DNA of 64,000 nucleotides. Source: Craterostigma plantagineum (lineage: Eukaryota > Streptophyta > Magnoliopsida > Lamiales > Linderniaceae). Each line of letters starts with the position of its first letter. The first letter of the stretch is position 1. The stretch lies in contig JAPQWV010000127.1 in NCBI GenBank assembly GCA_027422505.1, positions 1,364,001 through 1,428,000 on the forward strand, written 5' to 3'. Made by a program: the position numbers and the translations under genes. This document shows, in pieces, positions 39,900-52,128 of the stretch. A model generated the notes under the pieces. That model worked only from the letters and a program-made list of their open reading frames with translations. It searched no databases and was not told the DNA's origin.

Positions 39900-41485
39900 T
39901 CAAAGCAGTCGTAGCTTCCCAGTTATTGAATCCACAGCTGATTTATTTCCTGTTCATTTCAGCATGGAGAGATTTTTAGTCCATACAGCCAAATGATTCT
40001 TGAATATAAAGAAAGAATTTCGAGACTATTTGATATATCTTGTGATTAATAAATAAATAGATCATCGCTTGCTTGTCGAGCATGAATACAGAGATGGCTA
40101 AAATGGTTAACCTGGGCCGATGGCAAGAACAGTTCTTGAGCCAGCCAAGACCTGCATTAACACCGAATTAAAGAGAGAATTAAAAAAAAACGAGAAAACG
40201 AATAATGGTAAATAAGATCCAAGAAAGCGATTGTCTAATAATTAACTACCTGCGTACGTCCAGCATCAGCGACAGTATAAGTTGGAAGGCCGATACTCTC
40301 GGCTGCATCCTTCAGCTTATTCCTAATATAAATTATTCAAATTTCTGATGCAATTGCTGAAAAACGAGTATTCACAACAAAGTCACCTTCTTACATTTCT
40401 TGTTGGTTCTTGCACATAACTACTATCTTGGCTTGTCCGCAAAGCTCCCATTGCCTCAAAAGAGAACGATGGCTGCCATTTGAGCAGATGCAACGAATGC
40501 AGTAAGAAGATGTTTTTATGCTTAAGCGCATACGCTTGTGTAAGTTATGGGAACAAATGGGATAAAAATTAGACCTTTGCATTAGTTCTGAATACAAGCC
40601 AGTGGCAGCATCTGCATGGTAAGCAACTTGTCAGATCGTTTAACTACGACGAACCTAATTACTTCGTGTAAACAAAGCCTAAATGTAATAACAACGTTCG
40701 ACATACGGGCACATTGAGATGCGATTTTTCCAGTTCCCATCTTCAAGTCTTGCCTCACCACTAACACCTGCTAGTAAAGTTCAGCTAGCCCCATCTTTAA
40801 TAATAAACTTAAAAGATTGCAAGATAAAAGTTAAGCAAGAAAAGTCGCGAGCTTTGAGCAGCAGTAAGCTTCAATCATTCAATCCCACTGTTTATTTTCA
40901 ACTTGATCTCCCAATTCTTATCTTTAAAGAGTATATAACAGTTAAAATGGGTGGAAATTACTACACATGCAATGGCATATACAGAAAATCATCCAACGAT
41001 ATATCCCAACAGCACTAATCAATATTAATCATGTTTTCAGGGAAATAGCAACAGTAAGTTTCAGGGGATCATACCCATCGTGAGAATGGATTTCTAAGAG
41101 AAAATTAAGTAGATTTCACTGACCAATTTCAGCCCCTCCTCAGAGTTTGAGGACAAATGCCTTTGAGTTTTGTCAGGTGACGGACCACCAAGTTTCTTTC
41201 CGCTCGATGGATTGTTCTTACTACTAAGCTTAGTCAAGTCCAAGAAAAACCCAAATATGAAGCCAATGATAAGGCCAGGTAAGAAATTCTCCGGCTTGAA
41301 ACTCACGCCTAGCCATTCTTTTTCCTGTTTCTGCAACAGTTTACAACCATAATCAGCACCGCTGTTTCTCGTTCCTTTTGGCCTCAAACTAAGTTACTTC
41401 AAAAAGGAAAGCAAGTGGAAAGAAAAGAAATCAGAAAAGTTACCTTTTTTGAGGCCGGAGAAGGCCCTTTGAAAGAACCCGTCAT
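39900..41485 (-). CDS. Peptidyl-tRNA hydrolase 2 with N-terminal membrane anchor
   Basis: PTH2 hydrolyses the ester bond of peptidyl-tRNA to recycle stalled tRNA. Eight exons: 41444-41485, 41124-41330 (or ..41324), 40707-40767, 40575-40611, 40395-40472, 40250-40322, 40112-40151, 39900-39949, giving about 195 residues. The N-terminus is MTGSFKGPSPASKK, then a membrane segment (ENFLPGLIIGFIFGFFLDL), as in plant PTH2 proteins. The catalytic fold has LVVRQDLKMGTGKIASQC, AHAATGLYSELMQ, CGQAKIVVMCKNQQEM, LPTYTVADAGRTQ and GSRTVLAIGPG, and the last exon encodes SAVDSITGKLRLL. The conserved KMGxGK, HAA and DAGRTQ motifs are present. An in-frame upstream ATG at 41737 is less likely the start, because that segment is a repeat of promoter-type TGGGCY motifs. 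Exon 2 has two possible acceptors six bases apart. Confidence 0.9.
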
Positions 41486-41760
41486 CGAAATAATGAAACT
41501 TCTAACGTTGCGCAGATGTAATGGCTGACTGGAAATGGTGTCAGTGCCATTGCTGGGGAAGGAATTTCGTGAAGATAATTTCCAAGATGCAGGTCGAATA
41601 CGGTGTCGTTTCGACGGTGCTGAATATTGTTGGGCCTCAACCCAAAAAGTGCCTTTGCTGAATACTCTTGAGCCATAGCCCAAATTACTGAATATGCTTA
41701 TATTTTGGGCCTTAGCCCAAAATAGTAACTGGGCCATAGGTTTTTGAGCTAAAACCTTCT
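41486..41760 (-). promoter_or_regulatory. PTH2 promoter/leader with repeated TGGGCY and ATATTCAG motifs
   Basis: On the minus strand GGGCTAAGGCCCAAAATA, TTTGGGCTATGG and TTTTGGGTTGAGGCCC occur within 110 bp, interleaved with CATATTCAG, GTATTCAGC and AATATTCAGC. Such site II-type motifs are typical of plant genes for translation and organelle biogenesis. The arrangement looks like a short degenerate tandem repeat. Confidence 0.55.
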
Positions 41761-42286
41761 CACAATTTTGTAGGTTTCAAATCCACACCGACTACATTTT
41801 TCTATTTTATTTAAAGGAGAGAGGCTTATATTAACTTCTCTCTAATTGATTTGGTGTGGCAGTCACAAAATTATCATTCTACACCTTAATTTTAAATTAT
41901 CATCAATACATCCTCTAAAATCATTTTTTTAATTCTCAAAAATAATATAAAATTTAATCCAAAATTATAATTTTGCCTATTAAAATTTATAATATGAATT
42001 GGTTTACAAATTTATATAATCATGCACACACGTCGGGTGTACCAATATACCACTAGTCAATAAACTCAGCCCATTGAATTCGAACATAATTTGATTTTGA
42101 CCTCCACATGGAGATATCATACGCTTAATCACTTGGCTCATTTCTTGAATTCTTGAATTCTTGAATTGTTGAATAATAAAAAACATACAGCATTTCAAAA
42201 CTTTAGTGAAATATACACACGGTTAGCATCCAAAGACGAAAAAATGAAAACAAGAAATACTCTGATCAAAACTACAAAGAATGTAA
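41761..42286. other. Intergenic between PTH2 and GT47 genes
   Basis: AT-rich spacer holding the distal PTH2 promoter and the 3' UTR of the glycosyltransferase gene. No gene seen. Confidence 0.5.
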
Positions 42287-44737
42287 TCACGAAAACACTC
42301 TATTGTACCAAACGGAATGAAGCACCATATGGAAAACATCAAACTCCATCGGCCCACCGAAATGCCAAACAAAATGCAGCCTCGCCTTCTCCACGCCCGC
42401 AAACATCGCCCGATACCTCTCCTCGGGAATCGAATCGAGCACCCCCTTCAGCTTCGGTACGTCCCCCTCCCTAACGAAAACCGCAAACGCCTCCCAATTC
42501 AGAACCTCGAAGAACGGAGGGGCAAAATCGTCCGATAAAATCACGGGCACGCATCCGTAGAGTATGGCCTCGACCACCCTCGGGCTGTTCACTTCGTATC
42601 CCCTCGGGCATATGCAGTACCTGCTGTTCTTCATGTGCCATTGGTAGCTTCTGCTGCCCTTCTTCATCCGCCCGAAGATCTTCATGGAACGATCTTTGTA
42701 TTCGTTCGCCGTCCAGTGCTTGAGGAGTACTGGGCGGACATGCCCGTGCATCTGCCCGGCGAAGAAGGCGAGGATCTTGCGTTTCGAAGGCGGGCTTCCT
42801 CCGACGGTTTTCATAGGGTTTTCGGGATTGCGTACGTAGGTCTCGGGCAGGGAGGCGTCCCTGCCCGGGCGGAACCCTTCTTTTATGTCCGCATTGCACA
42901 TGGCTCGTATTGCGTTCGCCATGAGATGCCGCGTCTCGAACGGAGCCTGAAATATATAAGAGTTCGCTTTTCATTGCGTAAGGACAGCATTGTTAAGATT
43001 GCGTTTTCCATGCAGAATTCGCGTTTGGAAGGCGCGGCTGAAAATTAAGTTAGCGCATCGAACAATGATAATTTGTGCTTGGATTGGACCGTTGTACTCT
43101 CACACCTTTTTCTTTTCATTTTACCGAGGGTACGTTTGATTTTGGCTCCGTTTGGTGCGCGGAATTCGCCGCTGAAAAGAAAAGGAAATCGCAATGGTAC
43201 TAGCGACACACGAAGCGGAACGTACGATGGTTCGTTGCTGCCTACCTCTGGACTTTTCCTTTTCCTTTCCGCATCGAATTTCGCATTCTAAACGCACCTT
43301 AGTAATTCAATGCGGAAATGAAAACAAAAAGCGTAATGGTATTCATCGAACCGTTGTACGTTACGCTTCGCATGTCGTACGGTACATTTTTTCCTTTTCT
43401 TTTCCGCATCAAATTGAACAAGCACTTCACCTAGAAGCTTAAGCTTGAACAGAGTGTATCACATTATAAAATCTATACTATTTCCAACACGCTCGTCAAA
43501 TAGCTTAACTTTTCGAGACATACCCAATCATGGCAGGCGACGAGGAAATGATCCGAGCCGTCGGTCCTATTCCAGAAAGCGTACCTCGACTTGATTCCTC
43601 GGACGTAATCCTTTAAAAACCGATTTATGTCGTCGAAGCTGTGTGAGTCCTTCACATACACATAATCCACCAATAGCTGAGAGCTGAAAGGAAGGTAAAA
43701 GAGGTGAGCTTTTTCCGGCGTTCGAGTGAGAAATCGGTTGCTCGATTCCATTTGCTTCATGAACCATCCTTCCGAGGCGTATATGCCCCTGAGCCTCGGT
43801 TTATGAAAAACGGGCCTTTTCCCGTCCCTATATACGTAAACCTTGAGCTTCTTCTCCATCAGTTCGTAGCTCCTGCGCTTTTTTTTTTTTTTTCCGTTAG
43901 CGTTTCGCCTCATCCAAAATAATTAGTCCATCAGTCGAACTTAGTACTACCTTAAGAATCTTGTAAGATTACGATAGATAGCGTACAAGCCGCGATTTTT
44001 CGGTTTCGCGCCTTCGTATTCGATCGCAAATCTCGCGTCTTTTAGCTCTTGATCAGCAGTTGTCGGCCAAAGATGGCTCTGCAATAAACACGTATAACGC
44101 TTCGGCAAGAAGCATATAAGATCATTTATAAATTTCGCGAGCGTAAAAAAAAAAAGATCTCTCCCACCTTCGAGTTTGAGGAGGATTGACTCTCACGCAG
44201 CATATCGTTCATCTCCGACAGTGAAACGACCCGAGATTCGCCGGCGTTCGCTCGATCCGCAGCACTGCTACTGTCGTCATTCGTCAGCTTCTTCGCTACC
44301 GAGGAACTATCGCTAGTCGAATTCGACGATTCTCTCATCATGCTAAGCAAAGGCGAAACTGCAGGGGCTAAAGGACTTGGATCAGCAACTGTTGTATTTC
44401 CCTCGAATGCAATAATTTCATCCGCGTCGACGGGTCTAAATGGATCTCGAGGGCTCGGGGCGATGTAATAAGGAGAGATGGGGCTGATCATAGGATCAGC
44501 TTTGGGGCTAACAACTTCTGTGCTTCGATTCTCCAGGCGAAGTTTTTCGACGGGCGGAGATTGAGTGGAGTTGGCGTAGGATTTTGCGTAGGGTAGCAGC
44601 GAAAGCACGCTGTTTCTATACGGTAGTTCGATATACTGAATCGCAAGAATCGAAGAGAGGACTACTAATGCTACAAGCCAAATTCCGCCGTTCTTTGATT
44701 TTATTTGGGGGAGAAGGCGAGGAAATTCACAGGCCAT
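42287..44737 (-). CDS. Exostosin-family (GT47) glycosyltransferase, type II Golgi protein
   Basis: A probable cell-wall polysaccharide glycosyltransferase of the plant exostosin clade (At3g07620/At5g25310 type). Four exons (44168-44737, 43951-44078, 43524-43872, 42287-42946) give 568 residues. The start MACEFPRLLPQIKSKNGG at 44737 is the first ATG after a 3' splice-like TTTGCAG, so a 5' UTR intron is likely. A single TM follows (GGIWLVALVVLSSILAIQYI), then a Ser/Pro-rich stem and the GT47 domain: LKVYVYRDGKRPVFHKP, GIYASEGWFMKQME, AHLFYLPFSSQLL, DHFLVACHDW, RKILAFFAGQMHGHVRP, MKNSRYCICPRGYEVNSPRV, EAILYGCVPVILSDDF. The nucleotide-sugar binding region (SPRVVEAI...GCVPVIL) is intact. The acceptor and substrate cannot be deduced. 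The intron at 43873-43950 is only 78 bp and contains a 17-A tract; its open frame is not coding. Confidence 0.92.
43129..43297. mobile_element. Small hAT-like MITE in a GT47 intron
   Basis: The left end GGTACGTTTGATTTTGG and the reverse complement of the right end, GGTGCGTTTAGAATGCG, form imperfect inverted repeats. Inner arms GAAAAGAAAAGGAAA and TTTTCCTTTTCCTTTCC can pair. A second hairpin (TTCAATGCGGAAATGAAAA with TTTCCGCATCAAATTGAA) follows at about 43306-43420. Confidence 0.5.
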
Positions 44738-45595
44738 TACTGCAAATTTCAAGGTGAGTTCATTCGACGGAGAGCCCTGCCATGATTTATAGTGAAGTTA
44801 TTTGATCAGCAAATCATACAGCAAGAGTATTACATAGAAGCTCAAACGTGAAAGAACGTACTACATATGACAAGGCACAGAAAACGCAGCACAAGATGAA
44901 ATAAAACGTGAAAAAAAGCACTGATTTTTTGCTCAAAAAAATGATTTTTTTTTTGAAGAACAGACAGGAGGTTACCGAAGAGCCATCATATGAGGAGCCC
45001 ATCGTAGGATTGAGAACTTACGGTTTTGTCAGGATTCGAAAATGAAACAGAAATAAGAGAGAATGAAGACAAAGGAGCTTATTATTATTCGTGTACTTAC
45101 TTATCAATCATGCAGTGGTTGCAACGTTGGCACCTTTTTTCTGGTAGCTTTACAAGTGTAATAAAAACCCTCGTGGGCATTCACAGGTTTGACCTCGTCA
45201 TTGGCTTCTTGACTTTTCCTTCAGTTTTCCTCGGAAATATGAAATTATTGTTTTAGTATAAAATATGTATAGATATATACATGGATGTGGATTTGCGATT
45301 TGACATTGATAATCCCCCACACGTTTAGCGTAAACGTAATAGCACACTCTTTAATTGGCTCGCATATTCTTGACGCGTACACTAACGAATTAAATGGAAC
45401 TTTGTCTTGACTCCAAAGGATTTTGGATTTACAATTTATGGTGGTCAAAGATATGTAACCCCATCAAAGAATTTTAATTTTTTTTTTTCATTCAGACATC
45501 CCATGATGACTTAGAAAAAACTGAGTTCAAAAAATCAAGTAATGAAGCAGAAGGAAGCCATATGCTACAAGATTTTACAAGAAGGTGCCGACGAC
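44738..45595. other. Intergenic between GT47 and MYB3R genes
   Basis: Promoter/5' UTR of the GT47 gene (including the acceptor at 44739-44745) and the 3' UTR of the MYB3R gene. AT-rich, with no gene seen. Confidence 0.55.
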
Positions 45596-48500
45596 TTAGG
45601 TGCTCGGCGAGCTTTTGCTTGGAGAATCACATTCGCTGAAGTCAAGAGTGCGTCTCTCAATCTTCTGCAGTAATATCAGTTAAGAGAAGAAAACACAAAG
45701 CTTGGTTAAAAACAGTGTGATGTCATGGAGTTTGCTCTTCCAAATAATAAAATGGACTAAGAAAACATATATACAGCAAATCTCGACGACGAAGCATCGA
45801 CTTCTTCTGCGAGTTTTGATCCTTTCATTATCGTTTCCATGGCGCCGACGCTCGGCGCATCGCTTGGGCTGAGTAAGTAGCGTCCAATGTCCTGCAAATT
45901 CAGAAGTAAGAACGAAAACTTTCGAAACGCGAAAGACGTGACTGTGGTTTGTGTATGCGTTTGATCGCCTTTCACCTCGATTGATATGTCCGTATCGACG
46001 ACTTGGTCACGAGGAAGGAATCTGCTCCAAGACCATGGAGATTCGAATTCTGAAGGATATGTGCTGAGACACAAAGTTAACAGCAATCATCACTCTAGAA
46101 AAAAGTAACACAGAAAAAAAATATAGAGATACTGAGGACGATATAGCAATACAAAAGCTGTCTTCTTACGTTTCGTTTTTGTTTTCGGAAGCTACGCCCT
46201 TTCCAGAATTCTCGGGTTTTTTTCTCGAAGGAGTCGAAAGTTGAAGAGGAGAACAGACTACGGAAAGGCTTGGTGCTGCTACTTCAGAGTTAGATACAGC
46301 AGCAGCAGCTTCCATTCTTTTAGCAAAGCTATTCCCAAGAGCTTTAGCAGCTAGCTTAGAAGATCTTTTGGCCTTGATTACCAAATTATCAGGAGAGAAA
46401 GAATGTGGGCCCTCGGTATCGTTTCTAGCGAGGATTGCAGCAGGTGCATTTGTTTCCTATCGTGACCGAATAAAGTCATTCAATCAAATCACAGTATAGA
46501 TACAAAAAAGGAGCTAGTTGCATGAACTAAGGAAACGTACCTCCGCTTTCACGCTTTCGTTCGTCGACTTTGTATCAGCAGAAGGCACTTCGAGGTTCTC
46601 CTTGTTGCATGGATATGTCAGTTCATCATGAATAACCTCTAACCGAGAAAATCCACTCGCCAGGCTAGAAGAAAATGATTCTTGCCTAAGAGCAGAATCG
46701 AGCTTCTTCTCATCCCTCTTCTCTGATAACGGGGATGGCAAATCTCGGTTCCTTTTCCTCAGAATAGGTGTTCCTGGATAGGTTTTACACGCACTTTTTA
46801 GGACAGCATCGGTCGACCTATCATCGCCAGGCGGCGAATCCCAAAGTTTGATAGGAGTCATAGAATGACTCATTAGTTGCCTGATGCCAAGTGGACTAAA
46901 ATCTTGATGCATTTCACCTTCAGATTGTAACAGATCACAGCAAAAGAATGGCGTGTCCATGCTTCGAGAACGGGGCGACTCATACAGTAAGGACCCCAAT
47001 TCCTTCTGTCCGTCCTCCTCAACTGTATCTCTGTCCTTCTTCAAAGCAGAAAAACACTGAAAATCCGTAGCCATAACTACCTTCGGTGGCAATTTTATTC
47101 CATGAGCGTCGTTTCCACGTGGATGATATTCAGACTCTGTACAGATAATGCCATCAGCATGTGTATTCATGTTTAAACCCTGTACAATTTCATCAGCTTG
47201 AGTAGATGAATTGTCCGGAAAATGGGAAGGCATGTAATATTGAGATGCAAAATTTCCATAGCCAGGGAGCTGAAGCTCGGAAGAGCCTTGAACTAATGTG
47301 CCTGAATGTCCACCGTCATCGCTTATCGCATTTGCAGATGGTAAGTATACACCATGGTCATCTATCATCTGAGCATTTGAATTAGTTAATTGAGCATGAG
47401 TATCATCTACTTGGTTACCGTCGAGGCCCTCTGAATATTCCATGAAAAGTCCACTCAGATCAAGAGAAGACATGTCAGGTAGATCAGATGGATCGATAGA
47501 CCAATCTATATCATCTGCAAAGATCCAATCCTGAGAAATATCATGTTCGGAAAATCTCTCATTAAGTTCAAGTGGAACCTCTGCTTTCGAAAATTCAACA
47601 TCTTGGGACACGGGTTGATATACATCAGAACACGAAAGTGCAGTTGATTCTTCTCCTTCTCCGCAGCCTATTCGAGGATGCACACCTGCGCTGCATTCAG
47701 AAACAACTTCCTCCCCTTCTATCCTACCTTTTACAGCGGTATCATCTTGACTATTTTGCTGAGCCTTTGAAGAGGAAGATGCCGTTGAGTGCTTCTGTCC
47801 GGTAAGTGGCAGGCCTTGAAAATGTGGAAGTAAGCCTAAAGTCACATACATGGACACTTTCTTCTTGACTGAGCTGTTCCAATGATTTTTTATCGCATTG
47901 TCCGTTCTGATGCCGCACGTGTGGGAAATGGAAAGTGATCAAGATGATGGTAGCTAGGAGATATTTTCATTTTATGCAATGATGTGTGTTCCAAGAAGGT
48001 GAAAAGAAATGATATTCACCTCCCAGGGAAGACTTTTGCTAATTCAGCCCACTTGTTTCCATGGATCCGATGAGCCTGAATCAATGCCAGCTCCTCTTCT
48101 TGCGTCCAAGCTTCTCTGTTTATGTTGGGCTTAAGATGATTGTGCCACCTTAAAAAATACATGGGACTAGGTTTGAAATACGTGATGTGAAGCAGAAAGA
48201 AAGGGGGTCCTCTATATTTGCACATTGTAATTAGAAAGAACATATGAACACGGAAGATTCATATGTTGCACAGTCGTAACTCGTAGCTCAAAAGAAAATC
48301 CTGCAGCCTAACCTTTCACGACATTGCTTTCCAATACGTCCAGGAAGCTCTCGAGCAATGGTAGACCATTTTTTTTGCCCCATATTTAGCGACCAGTTCA
48401 GTTATTTTTTCATCCTCCTAATCACATAACGAGGTAATCATAACTTCAGAAAAATATAGACGTGTAACCGAACTCTACTATAGGATATTTGATGGTAATA

Positions 48501-49314
48501 AGAAAGAGAATAGCTAAACCTCTTTCGACCATGGACCTTTCACAAGTTCTGGGTTGATAACTTTCTGCCACCTATGTAAGCACTGAACATCTGTTCGATC
48601 TTTAAAACACTCAGCTGCATATAGATACCAATGAAGGATTTAACACACTCAGGTGACACATATACCAAATGTATAAAGGCTTAATTTTAAGTTCCTTACC
48701 TATCTTTTTCCAGCTTTTCCCATTGTAACGCTGAACAGCCGTTCTTAATACCTCATCCTGAAAGTAACATAAGCAGCAACAGATTAGATAGAGAAACCTT
48801 TCCCGTCTGATTTTTCTTGATAATTAAATTCTGACTGTGGAACCAATGCAGAAAAAAGAAAAGAAACGTAAACTGCATAAAAGATTCCGAATGACCTCTT
48901 CTGGAGTCCACTGTCCCTTGGTGGAACGCCTTGTCGGGCCACTCCTCCTAATACAAAATGTCAAATCCAAACTTCATATGACTTAAGATATTCAGCTTTT
49001 TTGGTGTGTGCTTAATGCTATCTTTGATAAAAGAAAGAGAAGACACAGAATTGTCTAATAGAATTTCATAAGACTTATAGATGCAATGATTACGCCAAGA
49101 TTGCATTTTAAGTTTTTTATAGCTATGAAGGTCCCAAGCAATTCAATCAAACAAGAAGATTTTCAGAACACTCTAGGAACATCCATAAACATAAATCTTG
49201 TAAAAGGAAAAACAAAAATTGCTTATAAAATCGTTACCCGGGTAAAGATTTAGATCTCTGAAGATCATTTTTCGCACACTCTGAAGAATTGCTGCTTGTC
49301 CCCTCGCCTTCCAT
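45596..49314 (-). CDS. Three-repeat MYB transcription factor (MYB3R)
   Basis: R1R2R3-MYB protein of the plant MYB3R family, which binds MSA elements and controls G2/M genes. It starts MEGEGTSSNSSECAKNDLQR at 49314. The repeats are spread over short exons: R1 TKGQWTPEEDEVLRTAVQRY, KSWKKIAECFKDRTDVQC, LHRWQKVINPELV (about 48.95-48.55 kb); R2 KGPWSKEEDEKI, KKWSTIARELPGRIGKQC, RERWHNHLKPNI; R3 REAWTQEEELALIQAHRIHG, NKWAELAKVFPGRTDNAIK, NHWNSSVKKK (to about 47.87 kb). A long exon (about 46.54-47.83 kb) has the conserved PRSRSMDTPFF...LGIRQLMSHSMTPIKLWDSP block seen in the activator-type members. Later exons contain SPWSWSRFLPRDQVVDTDI and DIGRYLLSPSD, and the end is LDFSECDSPSKSSPST. It resembles AtMYB3R1/4 more than repressor MYB3R3/5, which is inference from the C-terminal blocks. 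About ten coding exons. Confidence 0.92.
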
Positions 49315-50653
49315 TTTGCTTATAAAACGGGTGAATTGGCACACGCACACTTCAGACACAATAGCAACTTCTTCAATTTAGTTTCCTCCAATTCATCGCA
49401 TGCCAAACAGCAAGGCAGGTGATACATCAACCCAGGATGGATTATGCATCTAGGGAAGTGAATACAACGTAACAGAAAGACAATAAATTATGTCGAATAT
49501 GGGTTTCATTTCAATTCCCCACCCAATACAATCGAACAGTAAACCAGGGTGAAGGAACCCAAGAACCAAGAATATCCCCAACTATCCAAATCAGAACCCA
49601 AGAACCAAGAATATCCGCAACAATCCAAATTAGAACAAAATATACCACATGGACGAGAAAAAAGAAAAACTTTAAAGTACTCGCCAAACGTTCCAGAAGT
49701 TCAAGCCGCAGAAACCGAGGTTGCCAATTGACTCAACGCACGTATGTAGTTTCTTGCGCTTGCCCTTCGAGAAACGATCTTATTCGATCTGAAAGCGTCC
49801 AATTGGATTGAAAATCAGTGACAATCGCTACTGTGTGTGTGTGTTCTTCGTTTATGAGGAGATAGAATGGAAAATGAATAAAACGGTCGGCAAAATTCAA
49901 AATAAAAAGCCGAAGGGTGGAGAATATAAGAGGGTTCCAAATGTGTACGTACCCCTTGGACGGTCAAGATCGTACCACGTGTGACGATGAACGGCTGTAA
50001 TTCAGGCCTTTATGGTGCCAACGGCACTCAAATTCATAAATTGCTTGTTAATCTCAACCTGAAGAATGGGGCAACTTAAATATCATGTTTTTCCAATAAT
50101 AGTGTTGTGATTTTTCAGATTTTACTCCAAAAGTAAACCCTCTGACCAGGTAATACTATATCTTGATACTGAAATTCAAAGTAAGAATCATGCCTTTTTT
50201 TATTAGTAAAGCCATAATGTAACGATTTTTTTCTACTCACTAGTCACTAGTATATATATCAATGACCGAGAACCACTGCCTTCTAAAACAAAGAAAATCT
50301 GCTTGGTAGTCCAAAATTAATGTCCCTTTTCTGGGCAGCCATCATTCATGTTTTTTTTTCACCGATAAAGATCATCTTCATCGCCTCAGCTGAAGTTCGG
50401 TTCTTCTTAGGAGCTTACGGTGTCTTGGAATATAGATTGTTTACAATTTTCAATCTAAAGGGGCTTATGGTTCATAGAATCGAATGAAAACATCGAACAG
50501 ATCGAAAACAACCCAATCAGTCAAATGAAGGACGTCTACATCAAGAATGCTAGAAATCTAACCATGATCTATTTTTTTTTTCTTCATGAATTTACCATCT
50601 CGAGTTTACCCACGATGCAACTGAAGATCATACAGAAGCAATTAGCAGAAACA
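49315..50653. other. MYB3R promoter region
   Basis: Upstream of MYB3R and downstream of the Mpv17 gene. It includes a 39-bp tandem duplication (listed separately) in the leader region and AT-rich spacer to 50.6 kb. The short plus-strand open frame over the repeat is not a gene. Confidence 0.55.
49556..49633. repeat. 39-bp tandem duplication
   Basis: GAACCCAAGAACCAAGAATA then TCCCCAACTATCCAAATCA is followed immediately by a second copy with three changes. It lies ~240 bp upstream of the MYB3R ATG. Confidence 0.85.
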
Positions 50654-52106
50654 CTACTTGCCTTGTTCTCCCCTTTCCTTTAGAGGGGAAAACGTTCTGA
50701 ACCATTGCTTCCAAGGAGCGTCTTGCTGTTGCTCGATCCACGAAAGAAAGCAACTATCGAGTAGACAGAAGAAGTTGACGTAAAGGAGCTGATACCTCAC
50801 AGGGATAAACCTGAAATTAGCCACCTGAACGATAGGCCATATGCCTCCTTCCAATATCAGAGCGGGGAGAAAATCTCTCTTGACGTCTTCCTTAACCTGG
50901 GCAGAGCTTTTGCCAGCTGAAAATCCCATGTAGGTGAAGAAAACGAACAAATCGAAGGGGCCAAAGATTACGCCGTCGAGTGCTACTTTCGAAGCAACGA
51001 ATTTAAAGGAGTTCGGCTGATACTTGAACCTGAATTTGATGATTCGGTCAAGTCCCTCATACCTGCATCATGATACAAACAACAATCAAGAATTTGGAGT
51101 AAGCAGGCTTACTAAATTCATATCATGCAATTTTATTTAAAACAAGGAAGTCAAGATAAAAATTGAAACAGATGAAACGTCTGAAGGCGAATTCTGGATC
51201 CAAGAAAAATCCGTACTCATTGAACAAGAGACTATACTGCCCAATGCCTACATTAATCAATTGCAGTATATATCTGTGTTTCAGCCAGAGCAAAGAAAGA
51301 TGTTTATGACTTTCTGCTGAGTGCTGAATGTCGCCTTGCTTTACTATTTATCCAGAAAACCACCATTTTTTCTGAGTTGTAAAAGACAGGACGCATCATT
51401 GGACATTCATTTCCTTAGAATATAATACATTGAAGGTTAGAAGCAACTCGATGATGCAAACAACCACAACTTGGTCGAAAATGCCCGGGTATTCCATCCC
51501 ATCTATAAAAGTAATAAACAAAGCATCGAAAAGGAATACAAATCGTAACTTCTGCTCATATGGAGAAGATCTAGTATGGTACAGCAGAAGACTACTAACC
51601 AGAAGTGGCCAACGGGACCAACAAATCCAAGCCCAAACAAGGTCGTGGAAGCAACTCGTCTCCAATTGATTTTTAGGTCTTCGACTTCATCCTTCCGAAG
51701 GAGAGAAAGATAAATCTTTAACCGCAAGCAAAAATTGCTAATCAAACATATCCACAGCAACTAATTTTGATAGGAAGAATGAAAAAAGATAGCAACAATT
51801 CAACACTACAACACTTCAATGTTCACCGAACTTCACTGCAATCCAATGCAAAGAAATAGAAATCGAAGAAGCATCACGACAAGATCAAGAAACATAAAGA
51901 ATTTCTAGACGAGAAAATTCAACAATAACACTCACCGATTCGCCGACGATTGCTCGAAGCTGCCGTCGCCTCGCAGCGGCTTGAGTTACAGCTTGAGCAG
52001 CAATATCACCACATCCCCAAATGATCCCCGAACTAACTACCTGAGTCTTTAGCGGGTGCGTTGCTAAACAGTTTTGGTACCATCTCCATATCTTCAACAT
52101 TATCAT
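50654..52106 (-). CDS. Mpv17/PMP22 family membrane protein
   Basis: Four-helix membrane protein of the Mpv17/PMP22 family, found in peroxisomal or inner mitochondrial membranes; family members act as non-selective channels. Three exons (51936-52106, 51600-51691, 50654-51062) give 223 residues. Signature blocks: WRWYQNCLATHPLKTQVVSS near the start, GCGDIAAQAVTQ, FGLGFVGPVGHFWYEGLDR, KVALDGVIFGPFDLFVFFTY, VKRDFLPALILEGGIWPIVQ, NFRFIPVRYQLLYVNFFCL, LDSCFLSWIEQQQDAPWKQW. The WxPxxQxxNFxxVPxxxR-type family signature is present with a few changes. It is close to Arabidopsis At3g24570. I start at ATG 52106 (MIMLKIW); homologues start two residues later at MLK, so 52100 is also possible. A three-codon upstream ORF precedes it. 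Confidence 0.92.
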
Positions 52107-52119
52107 CAAGAATCGAGAT

Positions 52120-52128
52120 TCAACACAT
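52120..52128 (-). promoter_or_regulatory. Minimal upstream ORF (ATG TGT TGA) before Mpv17 start
   Basis: On the minus strand ATG-TGT-TGA lies 13 bases before the first coding ATG of the Mpv17 gene, if the leader is transcribed through it. It would encode only Met-Cys and could reduce initiation. The mRNA 5' end is unknown. Confidence 0.4.

Noticed and set aside
43875..43913. N-terminal extension MRRNANGKKKKKRR of the GT47 exon
   Set aside because: It is the end of a 78-bp intron; the acceptor GCGCAG|G restores the family sequence RFL-RSYELME in frame.
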